A stretch of DNA of 64,000 nucleotides from Collinsella sp. An268 (GTDB taxonomy: Bacteria; Actinomycetota; Coriobacteriia; Coriobacteriales; Coriobacteriaceae), in contig NZ_NFJH01000001.1 of assembly GCF_002159765.1 (NCBI RefSeq), positions 248,001 to 312,000 of the forward strand. The letters are read 5' to 3'. A program made the translations under genes and the position numbers. Of the stretch, positions 17,576-25,548 are shown piece by piece; the stretch's first letter is position 1, and the number at the start of each line of letters is the position of its first letter. A model generated the notes under the pieces. It had not been told where the DNA came from. It worked only from the letters and a program-made list of their open reading frames with translations, and ran no database searches.

Positions 17576-17648
17576 GGGCTCATGGCGCAACGGTTAGCGC
17601 AGGGGACTCATAATCCCTGGGTTGCAGGTTCGAATCCTGCTGGGCCCA
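17576..17648 (+). tRNA. tRNA with CAT anticodon (Ile2 or elongator Met)
   Basis: A 73-base cloverleaf with acceptor GGGCTCA/TGGGCCC, D-stem GCGC, anticodon loop CTCATAA, T arm GCAGG/CCTGC and discriminator A. The anticodon is CAT. The first acceptor pair is G-C and there are not three consecutive G-C pairs in the anticodon stem, so it is not a clear initiator. The acceptor C4-G69 pair and the overall look suggest the isoleucine tRNA whose C34 is converted to lysidine by TilS, but elongator tRNA-Met cannot be excluded. CCA is not encoded. Confidence 0.9.
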
Positions 17649-17660
17649 CCCGCACTTTTC

Positions 17661-17683
17661 AGACCCCGCCATGCGGGGTCTTT
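17661..17683 (+). terminator. Terminator after the CAT tRNA
   Basis: AGACCCCGC (17661-17669) pairs with GCGGGGTCT (17673-17681) around a 3-base CAT loop, followed by TT. It is GC-rich and compact. Confidence 0.8.
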
Positions 17684-17725
17684 CCATATGGCGTGAATTC
17701 TCGACGAGGTACTGCGCGGGTTATA

Positions 17726-17832
17726 GGACAAAATGTGTGTCCCATATCGCCCCGTTCTTACAGGTAGACGCATGTAAATAAGCTCGGGAAGTTGGTTAGC
17801 GCCAACTGCCCGCTTGGACAGAATGTGTGTCC
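17726..17832 (+). repeat. Two-copy 17-bp repeat and hairpin upstream of the transposase remnant
   Basis: GGACAAAATGTGTGTCC (17726-17742) recurs with one change (GGACAGAATGTGTGTCC) at 17816-17832. Each copy has inverted ends, GGACA and TGTCC. Between them AGTTGG (17790-17795) and CCAACT (17802-17807) form a hairpin. The arrangement fits remnants of an insertion-sequence end or its control region. The remaining stretch 17684-17903 shows no gene. Confidence 0.6.
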
Positions 17833-17903
17833 GGTTTGCCGCGTAACCCCAGCTAGACCATGTTGAAACTACCTGAGAAGTTGGTCGATGAGGCGGGTTC
17901 CCG

Positions 17904-18361
17904 ATGAAGGCTCACGCATGCCCCCTGTGCGGGGCGAAGATGAAGAGGAACGGCAGGACGAGCTCGGGCAGGACGCGGTGGAGGTGCACGTCCTGCGGCT
18001 CGAGCACGGTGCGGAGGATCGACAACGCGGCTAAGCTGCTCGACCTCCTCCTGTCAAGGCTGCCCACCGGGAAGAGGCAGGCCGACATGCCGGGCGGCGG
18101 GCGGACCTTCAGGCGGAAGACGGCCCGCTTCTAGGAGATACGGCCCATGCCGCCGAAGGTTGAGGCGCCGAGGAGGGTCGTCTACGTGGACGGGATCCAC
18201 CTCGGCCGCAAGGCCGTGTGCTGATAGCGTCCGACGGCGGGGACGGCCTCGCGAAGGCACTCAAGAGGACATGCCCCGGCACGCGCCACCAGAGCTACGT
18301 CTCCCAAGCCTTCTCGCAGGTATAGCGCTATACCACGACGAGGCCTAGGACACAGGCCTGC
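17904..18361 (+). pseudogene. Broken IS1249-like (IS256 family) transposase
   Basis: The first 76 codons form a zinc ribbon (CPLCGAKM and CTSCGSS) followed by ADMPGGGRTFRRKTARF, which resembles the N-terminus of IS1249-type transposases. A TAG at 18132-18134 stops this frame. The same frame continues with VVYVDGIHLGRKAV, the start of the catalytic core. Near 18215 the frame shifts, and VLIASDGGDGLAKAL and RYTTTRPRTQA follow in another frame, interrupted by a second TAG at 18323-18325. A large internal part and the whole C-terminal half are missing. The protein is therefore dead through two stops, a frameshift and deletions. The family name comes from memory of conserved motifs and has not been checked by a search. 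Confidence 0.8.
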
Positions 18362-18859
18362 GCCGTCCCTGTTGCCTTTTGCAAGCGCGCGTCTGCGGAG
18401 TTTCTGCATATGAGCTCGACGATCGCCTACGAGGGGAGGCTGTACGTCTTAGCGGGCACGCTTGGATCTCCCTATTGCGCCTTCAGCACAACGCATATGG
18501 AAACGGTGCCGCAGCCGGGTGATTATGTTGTGCCCGACTCAAAACCCTCACCGGACTCCGACCCGGGTGAGGGCTGAGGTTCGGGCTTCTCAACCGATCC
18601 CGGTGCCGAAGAGCCCGTATCCGGTAGGCATGATCACGGGGTGCTGCCCAAGGCGGGCGATGCGGCTCCTGTCACGATGGGGATCGCGGCCCTTACAGGC
18701 TTATTCGGGGTCATCATAGGTGCCCTCGCGTTGCGCCGCTCACGTAGGCATGTGGGGCTCATGGCGCCGTCATCCAAACAATCGTTGAGTCACAGTCGTC
18801 CCGGCCCTCTCCGAAGAGGGCCGGGACGTGTATTCGGCCGATGCGCATGCACGCTATAA
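18362..18859 (+). pseudogene. Remnant of a sortase-anchored (LPXTG-like) surface protein
   Basis: One frame first reads a Kelch-like segment (YEGRLYVLAGTLGS), then a proline- and aspartate-rich spacer (DSKPSPDSDPGEG). A TGA at 18575-18577 follows, then more spacer, then a complete cell-wall sorting signal: LPKAGD (codons from 18644), a hydrophobic stretch of about 20 residues and RRSRR. The order spacer, LPxxG, membrane segment, positive tail is diagnostic for Gram-positive wall anchoring. The 5' part is missing, apparently replaced by the transposase remnant, and the frame carries a stop, so no functional product is expected. The reading frame runs on past the expected end at the basic tail. 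Confidence 0.72.
18798..18827. repeat. Perfect 13-bp hairpin
   Basis: GTCCCGGCCCTCT pairs perfectly with AGAGGGCCGGGAC around a CCGA loop. No T-run follows on either strand. It lies just after the surface-protein sorting signal and may be that gene's old terminator. Confidence 0.7.
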
Positions 18860-18873
18860 CGTGAATGAATATG

Positions 18874-18897
18874 AAAAGACCCTGCCTGAGCAGGGTC
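18874..18897 (-). terminator. Terminator of the minus-strand tRNA-Ala
   Basis: Read on the minus strand, GACCCTGC, a 4-base loop and GCAGGGTC are followed by TTTT. It lies 11 bases beyond the 3' end of the second tRNA-Ala copy. Confidence 0.82.
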
Positions 18898-18908
18898 AGA
18901 AAAGTCGA

Positions 18909-18984
18909 TGGTGGAGACGAGGGGGATCGAACCCCTGACCTCTTGACTGCCAGTCAAGCGCTCTCCCAGCTGAGCTACGCCCCC
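18909..18984 (-). tRNA. tRNA-Ala(GGC), copy 2, inverted
   Basis: The reverse complement is identical to the tRNA-Ala at 17453-17525 over the whole tRNA and the next CC. Here the 3' end continues with A, so CCA is encoded (18911-18909). Identity continues a few bases upstream (GCTTG before the tRNA). It has its own promoter and terminator, so it should be functional. Confidence 0.97.
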
Positions 18985-18998
18985 AAGCAACGGAGAAG

Positions 18999-19027
18999 AC
19001 TATACGAAATTGCGCACGACATTGCAA
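18999..19027 (-). promoter_or_regulatory. Promoter of tRNA-Ala (copy 2)
   Basis: On the minus strand TTGCAA (19027-19022), a 17-base spacer and TATAGT (19004-18999) precede the tRNA by 14 bases. The hexamers and spacing are the same as in copy 1. Confidence 0.8.
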
Positions 19028-19167
19028 GCGGCATTTCGAAAAAAGTTGCGATGCGACGTTGGGGGCATCGGGGAGACGGAGACGGACGCCATCGGTTCCA
19101 TGTGCCGCGAGATGCCTTGCCGAGCTCCGCCGGATAGCGGACTTGTGGAGAGATTTGAAATTGGGGG

Positions 19168-19196
19168 TTGGCGCACATGGACGTCCATGCTATAGT
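19168..19196 (+). promoter_or_regulatory. Promoter of tRNA-Val
   Basis: TTGGCG (19168-19173), 17 bases and TATAGT (19191-19196) lie 21 bases upstream of the tRNA. The spacer contains the palindrome CATGGACGTCCATG. Confidence 0.78.
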
Positions 19197-19217
19197 AGCT
19201 ATCGCTGAAAAGCACAG

Positions 19218-19292
19218 GGGCGTTTGGCTCAGGGGTAGAGCACTTCCTTCACACGGAAGGGGTCACAAGTTCAAATCTTGTAACGCCCACCA
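19218..19292 (+). tRNA. tRNA-Val(CAC)
   Basis: Acceptor GGGCGTT pairs with AACGCCC. The anticodon stem CTTCC/GGAAG holds the loop TTCACAC, giving anticodon CAC. The T arm ACAAGTTCAAATCTTGT and discriminator A are present, and CCA is encoded (19290-19292). The D-loop is short. Promoter and terminator flank it closely, so it is a single-gene unit. Confidence 0.96.
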
Positions 19293-19303
19293 TCACCTGT
19301 TCG

Positions 19304-19331
19304 GGGCCGGGGAGAAATCCCCGGCCCTTTT
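19304..19331 (+). terminator. Terminator after tRNA-Val
   Basis: GGGCCGGGGA and TCCCCGGCCC form a perfect 10-bp stem closed by a GAAA tetraloop, followed by TTTT. Confidence 0.92.
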
Positions 19332-19387
19332 GCTAGGAAGACACAGCTGTTGCCCGCGCAACGGACCGCACCGAGGGATGACGCACG

Positions 19388-21424
19388 ATGATTCTGAATG
19401 TGGACAAGGTCGAGAAGAGCTTTGGCAGCCGCGTGCTGTTCTCCGGCGCCTCCTTTCAGGTGAATCCCCGGGACCGTTTCGCCCTGGTGGGGCCAAACGG
19501 CGCGGGCAAGACAACCCTGCTCAAGATCATCATGGGCATCGATTCCCCCGATGCCGGCGCGATCACCTTCGCCAAGGGCGTGAATGTCGGTTATCTCGAA
19601 CAGGAGACGAAGCTCGCCTCCGATGTTGCCGTCATCGATGAGGTGGTCGCATCCGCTCAGGAGATCAGGCAGCTCGGCGAGCGTGCCGAGGAGCTCCAGC
19701 TCCGCATCGCCGAGGCGGGGGAGACGGGCGAGGTCCCCCAGCAGCTCTTAGACGAATACGGACACGTTCAGGACCGCTTCGAGCGCCTGGGAGGCTACGA
19801 GCTCGAGAGCAACGCGCGGCAGATTCTCGCCGGCCTGGGGTTCCCGGTCGCTGATTTCGACAAGCCCTGCGCCGAATTCTCCGGCGGTTGGCAGATGCGC
19901 ATCGCGCTCGCCAAACTCTTTCTCCGCCACCCCGATGTGCTGCTCCTCGACGAGCCCACGAACCACCTCGATCTCGAGAGCGTTCAATGGCTTCGCGGCT
20001 TCATCGCCTCCTACGAGGGCGCCGTGCTGATCGTCTCCCATGACCGTGCGTTCATGGACGCCTGCGTAGACCATGTCGCCGCCATCGAGAACCGCCGCAT
20101 CACCACCTACACCGGCAACTACAGCGCCTATCTCAAGCAGCGCGAGGACAACCTCGAGCAGATGCGCGCCAAGCGCGCCGCCCAGGAGCGCGAGATCGCG
20201 CATATGCAGGTATTCGTCGATAAGTTTCGCTACAAGCCGACCAAGGCTGCCCAGGCGCAGGAGCGCATACGGCGCATCGAGCAGATCAAAAGCGAGCTCG
20301 TGATCCTTCCCGAGGGACACAAGCATGTCGACTTCAAGTTTCCCGATCCGCCCCGTTCCGGCGATATGGTGGTGAAGCTTTCAGACGTCTCCAAATCCTA
20401 TGACGACAAGAAGATCTACGACGGCATCGACCTTACGCTGTACCGCGGCGACCATGTGGCGCTCGTCGGACCCAACGGCGCCGGCAAATCGACGCTGATG
20501 AAGATCCTCGCCGGCATCGAGCCAGCGACGTCTGGCACGCGTGAGCTTGGCGTCAACGTCGGTGTCGCCTATTACGCCCAGCATCAGCTGGAAGGTCTCA
20601 AAGAGGCCAACACCGTGCTGCAGGAGATCGATACCGTCGCTCCGACGTGGACCGTGCCGCAGCAGCGGAGCCTTCTCGGCGCCTTCCTCTTTTCAGGCGA
20701 GGACGTCGATAAGCGCGTCGGGGTGCTCTCGGGCGGTGAGAAGGCGCGACTCGCGCTCGCCAAGATGCTCGTGGCGCCCGAGGCGCTGCTCTGCCTCGAC
20801 GAGCCCACGAACCACCTCGACATCGACTCGGTCGATATACTCGAGAGCGCGCTCAAGAACTTCCCGGGCACCATTGTGCTCATCAGCCATGACGAGCATC
20901 TCGTGCGCGCCGTGGCGAATCGCGTCATTGACATCCGCGACGGTAAGATGACGGTGATCGACGGTGATTACGAGTACTACCTCTACAAGCGCGAGGATTT
21001 GGCGCAGCGCGCGGCGGCGGCAGAAGAAGCGGCAGCTTCGACCCTTGAGCCCCGAGCAGCCGCGCCTGCCCGGCGCGTACCGCGCGTGCATCGCACCGAG
21101 GAGCGCGGGGAGCCCGCGCGCGAGAGCCATAAGTCACGCGATCAGCGCCGGGCCGAGGCCGAGGCGCGCGCCGCCCTCAACAAGCGCCTGAAGCCGAAAC
21201 GCGACCGTCTGGCAAAAATCGACCGGGAGCTCGAGCGAGACCGGGCGCGCTACGACGAGCTCATGGCGCTCATGGCCTCCGAGGAGCTGTACGCAGATCA
21301 GGACCGCTTCGCCGCCGCGCTCTCCGAATACAACGATCTCAAGAAGCGCATAGCCGCCGCCGAGGACGAATGGCTCGAGCTCTCGACCGAGATCGAAGAG
21401 GAGACCTCTCATGTCGGGGCGTAA
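19388..21424 (+). CDS. ABC-F family ATPase (YdiF/Uup-like)
   Basis: A 678-residue protein with two ABC domains and no membrane segments. Domain 1 has [17 protein letters not shown] and [11 protein letters not shown]. Domain 2 has [21 protein letters not shown] and [11 protein letters not shown]. Between them lies the helical linker with [19 protein letters not shown], the P-site interaction motif region of ABC-F proteins. The C-terminal 120 residues form a charged coiled coil. ABC-F proteins act on ribosomes. The C-terminal coiled coil points to the housekeeping YdiF/Uup/YheS type rather than antibiotic-resistance types, but substrate and role cannot be fixed from sequence. Confidence 0.93.
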   Translation: MILNVDKVEKSFGSRVLFSGASFQVNPRDRFALVGPNGAGKTTLLKIIMGIDSPDAGAITFAKGVNVGYLEQETKLASDVAVIDEVVASAQEIRQLGERAEELQLRIAEAGETGEVPQQLLDEYGHVQDRFERLGGYELESNARQILAGLGFPVADFDKPCAEFSGGWQMRIALAKLFLRHPDVLLLDEPTNHLDLESVQWLRGFIASYEGAVLIVSHDRAFMDACVDHVAAIENRRITTYTGNYSAYLKQREDNLEQMRAKRAAQEREIAHMQVFVDKFRYKPTKAAQAQERIRRIEQIKSELVILPEGHKHVDFKFPDPPRSGDMVVKLSDVSKSYDDKKIYDGIDLTLYRGDHVALVGPNGAGKSTLMKILAGIEPATSGTRELGVNVGVAYYAQHQLEGLKEANTVLQEIDTVAPTWTVPQQRSLLGAFLFSGEDVDKRVGVLSGGEKARLALAKMLVAPEALLCLDEPTNHLDIDSVDILESALKNFPGTIVLISHDEHLVRAVANRVIDIRDGKMTVIDGDYEYYLYKREDLAQRAAAAEEAAASTLEPRAAAPARRVPRVHRTEERGEPARESHKSRDQRRAEAEARAALNKRLKPKRDRLAKIDRELERDRARYDELMALMASEELYADQDRFAAALSEYNDLKKRIAAAEDEWLELSTEIEEETSHVGA

Positions 21425-21710
21425 AGCGGCCGCGCTCGCCTGCACCCTTCTCGCTTGGGGGCTCAGGCTGTGCGCCATCGGGCTCATCGCCCTGACGATC
21501 GCGCTCTCGTTCTCCGGCATGGCGACGCGTCTCGGCATCGTGAACCTCGTACTCGACATCGCGCAGGTGCTGCCCGCCGTCATTGCCGGATGGGGCCTTG
21601 TGGCCACGCCGTTCGGCGGCGTGTTCCGCCTCGATTTCGTTATCGTCGCCCTCGTCCTCTTCCTCGCGGACTACGTCTTGCTGCGCATCGCCGATGCGCT
21701 CAGGCATTAG
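21411..21710 (+). CDS. Small membrane protein of unknown function
   Basis: A 99-residue hydrophobic protein with about three predicted membrane segments (about 8-35, 42-65 and 72-93) and a basic start. The ATG overlaps the end of the ABC-F gene by 14 bases, and its stop lies nine bases before the M50 protease gene. Tight packing and even hydrophobicity support a real gene. I do not recognise a family. The position suggests it is made together with the membrane protease downstream. Confidence 0.7.
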   Translation: MSGRKAAALACTLLAWGLRLCAIGLIALTIALSFSGMATRLGIVNLVLDIAQVLPAVIAGWGLVATPFGGVFRLDFVIVALVLFLADYVLLRIADALRH

Positions 21711-21719
21711 GGAGTGAGC

Positions 21720-22400
21720 ATGCTGGACTTCTCCTATATCCTCTACCTCCTCATGCAGGCTCTTGCGGTCATCGTGGGGCTCTGCGTGCACGAGAGCGCC
21801 CACGCCCTCGCTGCCTGGGCGCTCGGCGACAAGACCGCGCGCTCACGGGGGCGCGTCTCGCTCAACCCCCTCGCGCATATCGACCCCTTCGGCACCGTGC
21901 TGTTGCCGCTCATCATGATCGTGCTCGGCGGGCCCGTATTCGCCTTCGCCAAACCCGTACCCGTGTACCTGGGCAATCTCAAGCACCCCAAACGGGACGA
22001 GGTCATCGTATCGCTGGCTGGGCCCGTGTCGAACATCGTCCTTGCGGTGGCGTTCGCCTTGCTGCTCCACGGCGTTGCGGGCCTGTCCTTTACACCCAGC
22101 ACCGCACGGGCGCTCTACGCGGCGGCCACGTTCTTGCAGCTCGCCGTCCTCTGCAACCTGTCGCTCGCCTTTTTCAACCTCATACCTCTGCCGCCCCTCG
22201 ACGGGTCGTCGCTCGTCGTGCCCTTCCTCTCGGGCCGCGCGCTCGATACGTACTATCAAATCCAGCGTTATGCGATGCCGATCCTCATCATCGTGCTCTA
22301 TCTGGTACCCCAGGTCCTGCGCATCGACCTCGTGGGCATCTACTTCAACTTCACCGTCTACCCGCTCTTCGACCTTCTGACCGGGCTTGCGTTGGGCTAG
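21720..22400 (+). CDS. Site-2 protease family protein (M50, YwhC-like)
   Basis: A short M50 metalloprotease of 226 residues with no PDZ domain. Zinc-binding HESAH lies in the first membrane segment (GLCVHESAHALAAW), and the second motif is LPPLDGSSLV. NPLAHIDPFGT and AKPVPV are typical of the YwhC/Rip subgroup. The ATG at 21720 is preceded by GGAG at good spacing; a GTG six bases upstream is also in frame. It precedes scpA, an order shared by many Gram-positive genomes. The substrate is unknown. Confidence 0.93.
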   Translation: MLDFSYILYLLMQALAVIVGLCVHESAHALAAWALGDKTARSRGRVSLNPLAHIDPFGTVLLPLIMIVLGGPVFAFAKPVPVYLGNLKHPKRDEVIVSLAGPVSNIVLAVAFALLLHGVAGLSFTPSTARALYAAATFLQLAVLCNLSLAFFNLIPLPPLDGSSLVVPFLSGRALDTYYQIQRYAMPILIIVLYLVPQVLRIDLVGIYFNFTVYPLFDLLTGLALG

Positions 22401-22454
22401 AATGGGAGAACCTGCGCCTCAACAGGGGCATCGAGGGCAAAGGAGGGGAGCGGC

Positions 22455-23255
22455 ATGTCCTATCGCGTGAGCACGGCGGGCTATACCGGCCCCTTCGACC
22501 TTCTGCTCCAGCTCGTCAGCCGTCAGAAGGTCGATATCGGTGCGATATCCATCGCCGAGGTCGCCGAGCAGTATCTCGCCGAGGTCGACCGCATGACCGA
22601 CGTCGACCTCGACGTTGCGAGCGATTTCCTGCTCGTCGCGGCGACCCTGCTCGATATCAAGGCCGCATCGCTCGTTCCCGAGGAGGCGAGTCGCCCCTCC
22701 GGCGACGAGCTCGAGGAGGACGACGAGCTGGCAGGCCTCGACGCCGATGCCCTGCGCGAGGTGCTCATCCAGCGCCTCATCGCGTATAAGCAGTTCAAGG
22801 GCGCCGCATCGGCGCTCGGGGCGCGCATGGAGGCGGAGAGCCGCATGCATCCGCGCGTCGCCGGGCCTGACCCTGCTTTTCTGAACCTCATGCCCGACTA
22901 CCTTGCCGGCATCACCCTTCGCGGTCTCGCCGTCATATGCGCGGATCTCGACAGCCGGCGCGAGACGTTTCTTTTGGAGGCCGAGCACGTCGCCCCGCAT
23001 CGCGTGCCGCTGGAGCTCACCGTCGCCTCGGTAGACCGCCTCACCGCCACTAAGGGCTCATGCACCTTCAGCGACCTCATCGCCGGGGCGGAGACAACCG
23101 ACCAGCTCGTCTCGACCTTTCTGGCGATACTCGAGCTCGCGAAGCGCGGCGCGCTCCTGCTCACCCAAGAGGAGAACTTTGGCGAGATCATGATCGAGCG
23201 CGTGCCCGGCGCCCCCGAGTACCATCCGGGCGAGGCGCTCACCGTAGAGGAATAG
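22455..23255 (+). CDS. scpA: Segregation and condensation protein A
   Basis: ScpA is the kleisin subunit of the SMC-ScpAB condensin. The 266-residue protein has the N-terminal YTGPFDLLLQLVSRQKVDIGAI signature spread over two blocks, ASDFLLVAATLLDIKA, an acidic middle (about 80-95) and the C-terminal winged-helix region that binds SMC (SDLIAGAETTDQLVSTFLA). AAAGGAGGGGAG precedes the ATG. scpB follows 42 bases later. Confidence 0.96.
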   Translation: MSYRVSTAGYTGPFDLLLQLVSRQKVDIGAISIAEVAEQYLAEVDRMTDVDLDVASDFLLVAATLLDIKAASLVPEEASRPSGDELEEDDELAGLDADALREVLIQRLIAYKQFKGAASALGARMEAESRMHPRVAGPDPAFLNLMPDYLAGITLRGLAVICADLDSRRETFLLEAEHVAPHRVPLELTVASVDRLTATKGSCTFSDLIAGAETTDQLVSTFLAILELAKRGALLLTQEENFGEIMIERVPGAPEYHPGEALTVEE

Positions 23256-23297
23256 CCGATGCGCCCCGGGCGCGAAGGGATTGGTTAGATATAGAAG

Positions 23298-24011
23298 ATG
23301 GAAGATCTGGAGAAGTTGAACCCGCTCTCACCCAAAGCGGCGCTCGAGGCGCTGCTCCTGGTGTCGAGCGACCCGGTGAGCGCCAGCGCGCTCGCGCAGG
23401 CGCTCGACATCGCTCCCGGTGAGGCGGCGTCGCTCTTGGCCGAGCTCAAGGTCGAGTACGAGGAGGCGAACCGCGGCTTCCAGCTGCGCGAGGTCGCCGG
23501 CGGGTGGCGCCTGTTCACCCATCCGGCCTTCCACGAGCAGGTGGAGTCGTTCGTCCTGTCGTGGGACACCCAGAAGCTCAGCCAAGCGGCGCTCGAGGCG
23601 CTCGCCGTCATCGCGTACCACCAGCCCGCCACGCGCGAGCAGGTCCGCGGCATACGCGGGGTGAACTCGGACGGCGTCATCTCGTCTCTGGTGGACAAGG
23701 GGCTGGTGCGCGAGCTCGGACGCGACCCGGAGCGCGGCCAGGCCATCCTGTACGGCACGACCAACGCCTTCCTCGAGAAGTTCGGCCTGCGCTCCCTGAA
23801 GGATCTGCCCGACCTCGAGCAGTTTGCGCCGGACGAACAGTCGCGCCAGTACATCCGCGAGCGGCTCTCCGGCCGCAGCATCCAGTCCACGCTCGAGGAG
23901 GCGGACGAGGACCTGGCCGAGGAGCGCGAGCTCATCGACGGGTACGACGGCGACGATGATGACGACCTCATGCTCGTGGGCAACGCGACCGATGAGGAAT
24001 TCGATGACTGA
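23298..24011 (+). CDS. scpB: Segregation and condensation protein B
   Basis: ScpB binds ScpA as a dimer of two winged-helix domains. The 237-residue protein contains SPKAALEALLLVSSDPVSA, FQLREVAGGWRLFTHP, LSQAALEALAVIAYHQPATR and VNSDGVISSLVDKGLVRELG, which match both domains. The acidic C-terminal tail (from about residue 190) is common. The end overlaps the rluB start. Confidence 0.96.
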   Translation: MEDLEKLNPLSPKAALEALLLVSSDPVSASALAQALDIAPGEAASLLAELKVEYEEANRGFQLREVAGGWRLFTHPAFHEQVESFVLSWDTQKLSQAALEALAVIAYHQPATREQVRGIRGVNSDGVISSLVDKGLVRELGRDPERGQAILYGTTNAFLEKFGLRSLKDLPDLEQFAPDEQSRQYIRERLSGRSIQSTLEEADEDLAEERELIDGYDGDDDDDLMLVGNATDEEFDD

Positions 24012-24861
24012 GGGGCGGCCTGACAGCCCGCAGGAGACGACCGGGTATCCGCATACCATGCGCGTGCAGCGCTTTCTCGCCCGTGCAGGCGTGGCGAGCA
24101 GGCGCGGCTCCGAGGCGCTCATGACCGCCGGCCGCGTTTCTGTGAACGGCCGTGTCGTGACCGAGCTCGGCACCAAGGTCGACGTCGACCGCGACCGCGT
24201 AGCCGTCGACGGGGTCGCGGTCACCCTGAACCAGGGCGCGGTATACCTCATGCTCCACAAGCCTGCCGGCTATCTCACCACGATGGCGGACCCTCAGGGG
24301 CGCCCGTGCGTGGCGTCCCTTGTTCCGGGGGACCGCTATCCCGGGCTCTTTCCCGTCGGGCGCCTCGATAAGGACACGACGGGCCTCTTGCTGTTCACGA
24401 CGGACGGGGATCTGGGCAACCTGTTGCTGCACCCCGCCCATCATGTGCCGAAGCACTACGTCGCCGTCGTCGACGGCACCATGGCCGACGGGGAGCTGGA
24501 GCCGCTTCGCCGGGGCATCACGCTCGACGACGGTCCCTGCCAGCCCGCACCCACCGCACTCTGGGACGCCGCCGCAGCAGCGCTCCTGTGGCCGGAGCTG
24601 CGCGAACGCCTCCTGCTGGGCTCTGCGACCCCGGTCGAGATCACGCTGCGCGAGGGGCGCAAGAACCAGGTGAAGCGCATGTTCGGCGCGCTGCACCATC
24701 CGGTCCTCGCGCTGCACCGCGACCGCATGGGGGACCTCTCGCTGGGCGAGCTCGCCCCCGGCACCTGGCGGCTGCTCGATGCCGATGAGGTGCGACGCCT
24801 CCGCTCGGCCGCGGCCGCGGCATCTGAAACGATCGAACACCTCGAAAGGGAAGGAAGATAG
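24004..24861 (+). CDS. rluB: rRNA pseudouridine synthase (RsuA/RluB family)
   Basis: A 285-residue enzyme with an N-terminal S4 RNA-binding domain (MRVQRFLARAGVASRRGSEA) and a catalytic domain with YLMLHKPAGYLTT and GRLDKDTTGLLLFTTDG, whose aspartate is the nucleophile. NQVKRMFGALHHPVL completes the family. Targets are expected in 23S rRNA, by analogy with B. subtilis RluB, which also follows scpAB. The ATG at 24004 overlaps scpB; a second ATG at 24058 would give a shorter form starting at the S4 domain. Confidence 0.93.
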   Translation: MTEGRPDSPQETTGYPHTMRVQRFLARAGVASRRGSEALMTAGRVSVNGRVVTELGTKVDVDRDRVAVDGVAVTLNQGAVYLMLHKPAGYLTTMADPQGRPCVASLVPGDRYPGLFPVGRLDKDTTGLLLFTTDGDLGNLLLHPAHHVPKHYVAVVDGTMADGELEPLRRGITLDDGPCQPAPTALWDAAAAALLWPELRERLLLGSATPVEITLREGRKNQVKRMFGALHHPVLALHRDRMGDLSLGELAPGTWRLLDADEVRRLRSAAAAASETIEHLEREGR

Positions 24862-25548
24862 ATGATAATCGCCATCGACGGGCCCGCCGGCTCGGGAAAA
24901 TCGACCATTGCGGGCGAGATAGCGCATCGATATGGATTCGAGAAGCTCGACACGGGTGCGATGTATCGCGCCGTGGCGCTGTCCGCCCTCGACCGCGGCA
25001 TCGCGCTCGAAGATGAGCAGGCGGTCGACCGCTTGGCCGAGGGCATCACGCTCACCTTTCCGCCCAAAGAGGGTGCGACGACGCGCGTAGAGGTCGACGG
25101 GGTCGACGTGAGCGATGCCATCCGCACGCCGCGCATCGATGCGTGCGTCTCGCAGGTCGCCGCGTATCCGGGCGTGCGCGCCGCCATGCTCGTCCCGCAA
25201 CGCGCGTTCGCTGAGGGGCGCGATGTCGTTGCCGAGGGGCGCGACATCGGCACGGTGGTCTTCCCCCATGCCGATATCAAGGTGTTCCTCACGGCTGACC
25301 CGGCAGAGCGGGCGCGGCGCCGCGTTCTCCAGCGGCACGGCGATAGCGCGACGGATGAGCGCGCGCTCGCCGCAGAAATCGAGGAAACCCGTGCCGCCAT
25401 CGAGCGCCGCGACGCCCTCGACAGCTCCCGCGCCCTGGCCCCGCTCGCCGCCGCGCCGGACGCGGTCGTGCTCGATTCCACGGCGTTCACGATCGACGAG
25501 GTGGTGGCGCGCGTCGCCTCCCTCATCGCTGAGAGGAGGGCCCGGTGA
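24862..25548 (+). CDS. cmk: Cytidylate kinase
   Basis: Cmk phosphorylates CMP and dCMP. The 228-residue protein has Walker A GPAGSGKST, the substrate segments KLDTGAMYRAVA and VAEGRDIGTVVFP, and the C-terminal RDALDSSRALAPLAAAPDAV. It starts directly after the rluB stop and its end overlaps plsC in a GTGA junction. The run cmk-plsC-ispH is well known in Gram-positive bacteria. Confidence 0.97.
   Translation: MIIAIDGPAGSGKSTIAGEIAHRYGFEKLDTGAMYRAVALSALDRGIALEDEQAVDRLAEGITLTFPPKEGATTRVEVDGVDVSDAIRTPRIDACVSQVAAYPGVRAAMLVPQRAFAEGRDVVAEGRDIGTVVFPHADIKVFLTADPAERARRRVLQRHGDSATDERALAAEIEETRAAIERRDALDSSRALAPLAAAPDAVVLDSTAFTIDEVVARVASLIAERRAR

Noticed and set aside
15632-17590. Open frame of 652 codons on the minus strand opposite proS
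   Set aside because: It covers proS and the first tRNA-Ala. The composition is that of a codon-bias shadow.
18641-18859. Short frame starting GTG with the LPKAGD motif as an independent gene
   Set aside because: It has no signal peptide or ribosome site and is clearly the end of a broken surface-protein gene that continues upstream beyond a stop.
19388-21424. ABC-F protein as an antibiotic-resistance gene
   Set aside because: The long C-terminal coiled coil and housekeeping context fit YdiF/Uup-type proteins; no leader peptide or attenuator typical of resistance genes is seen.
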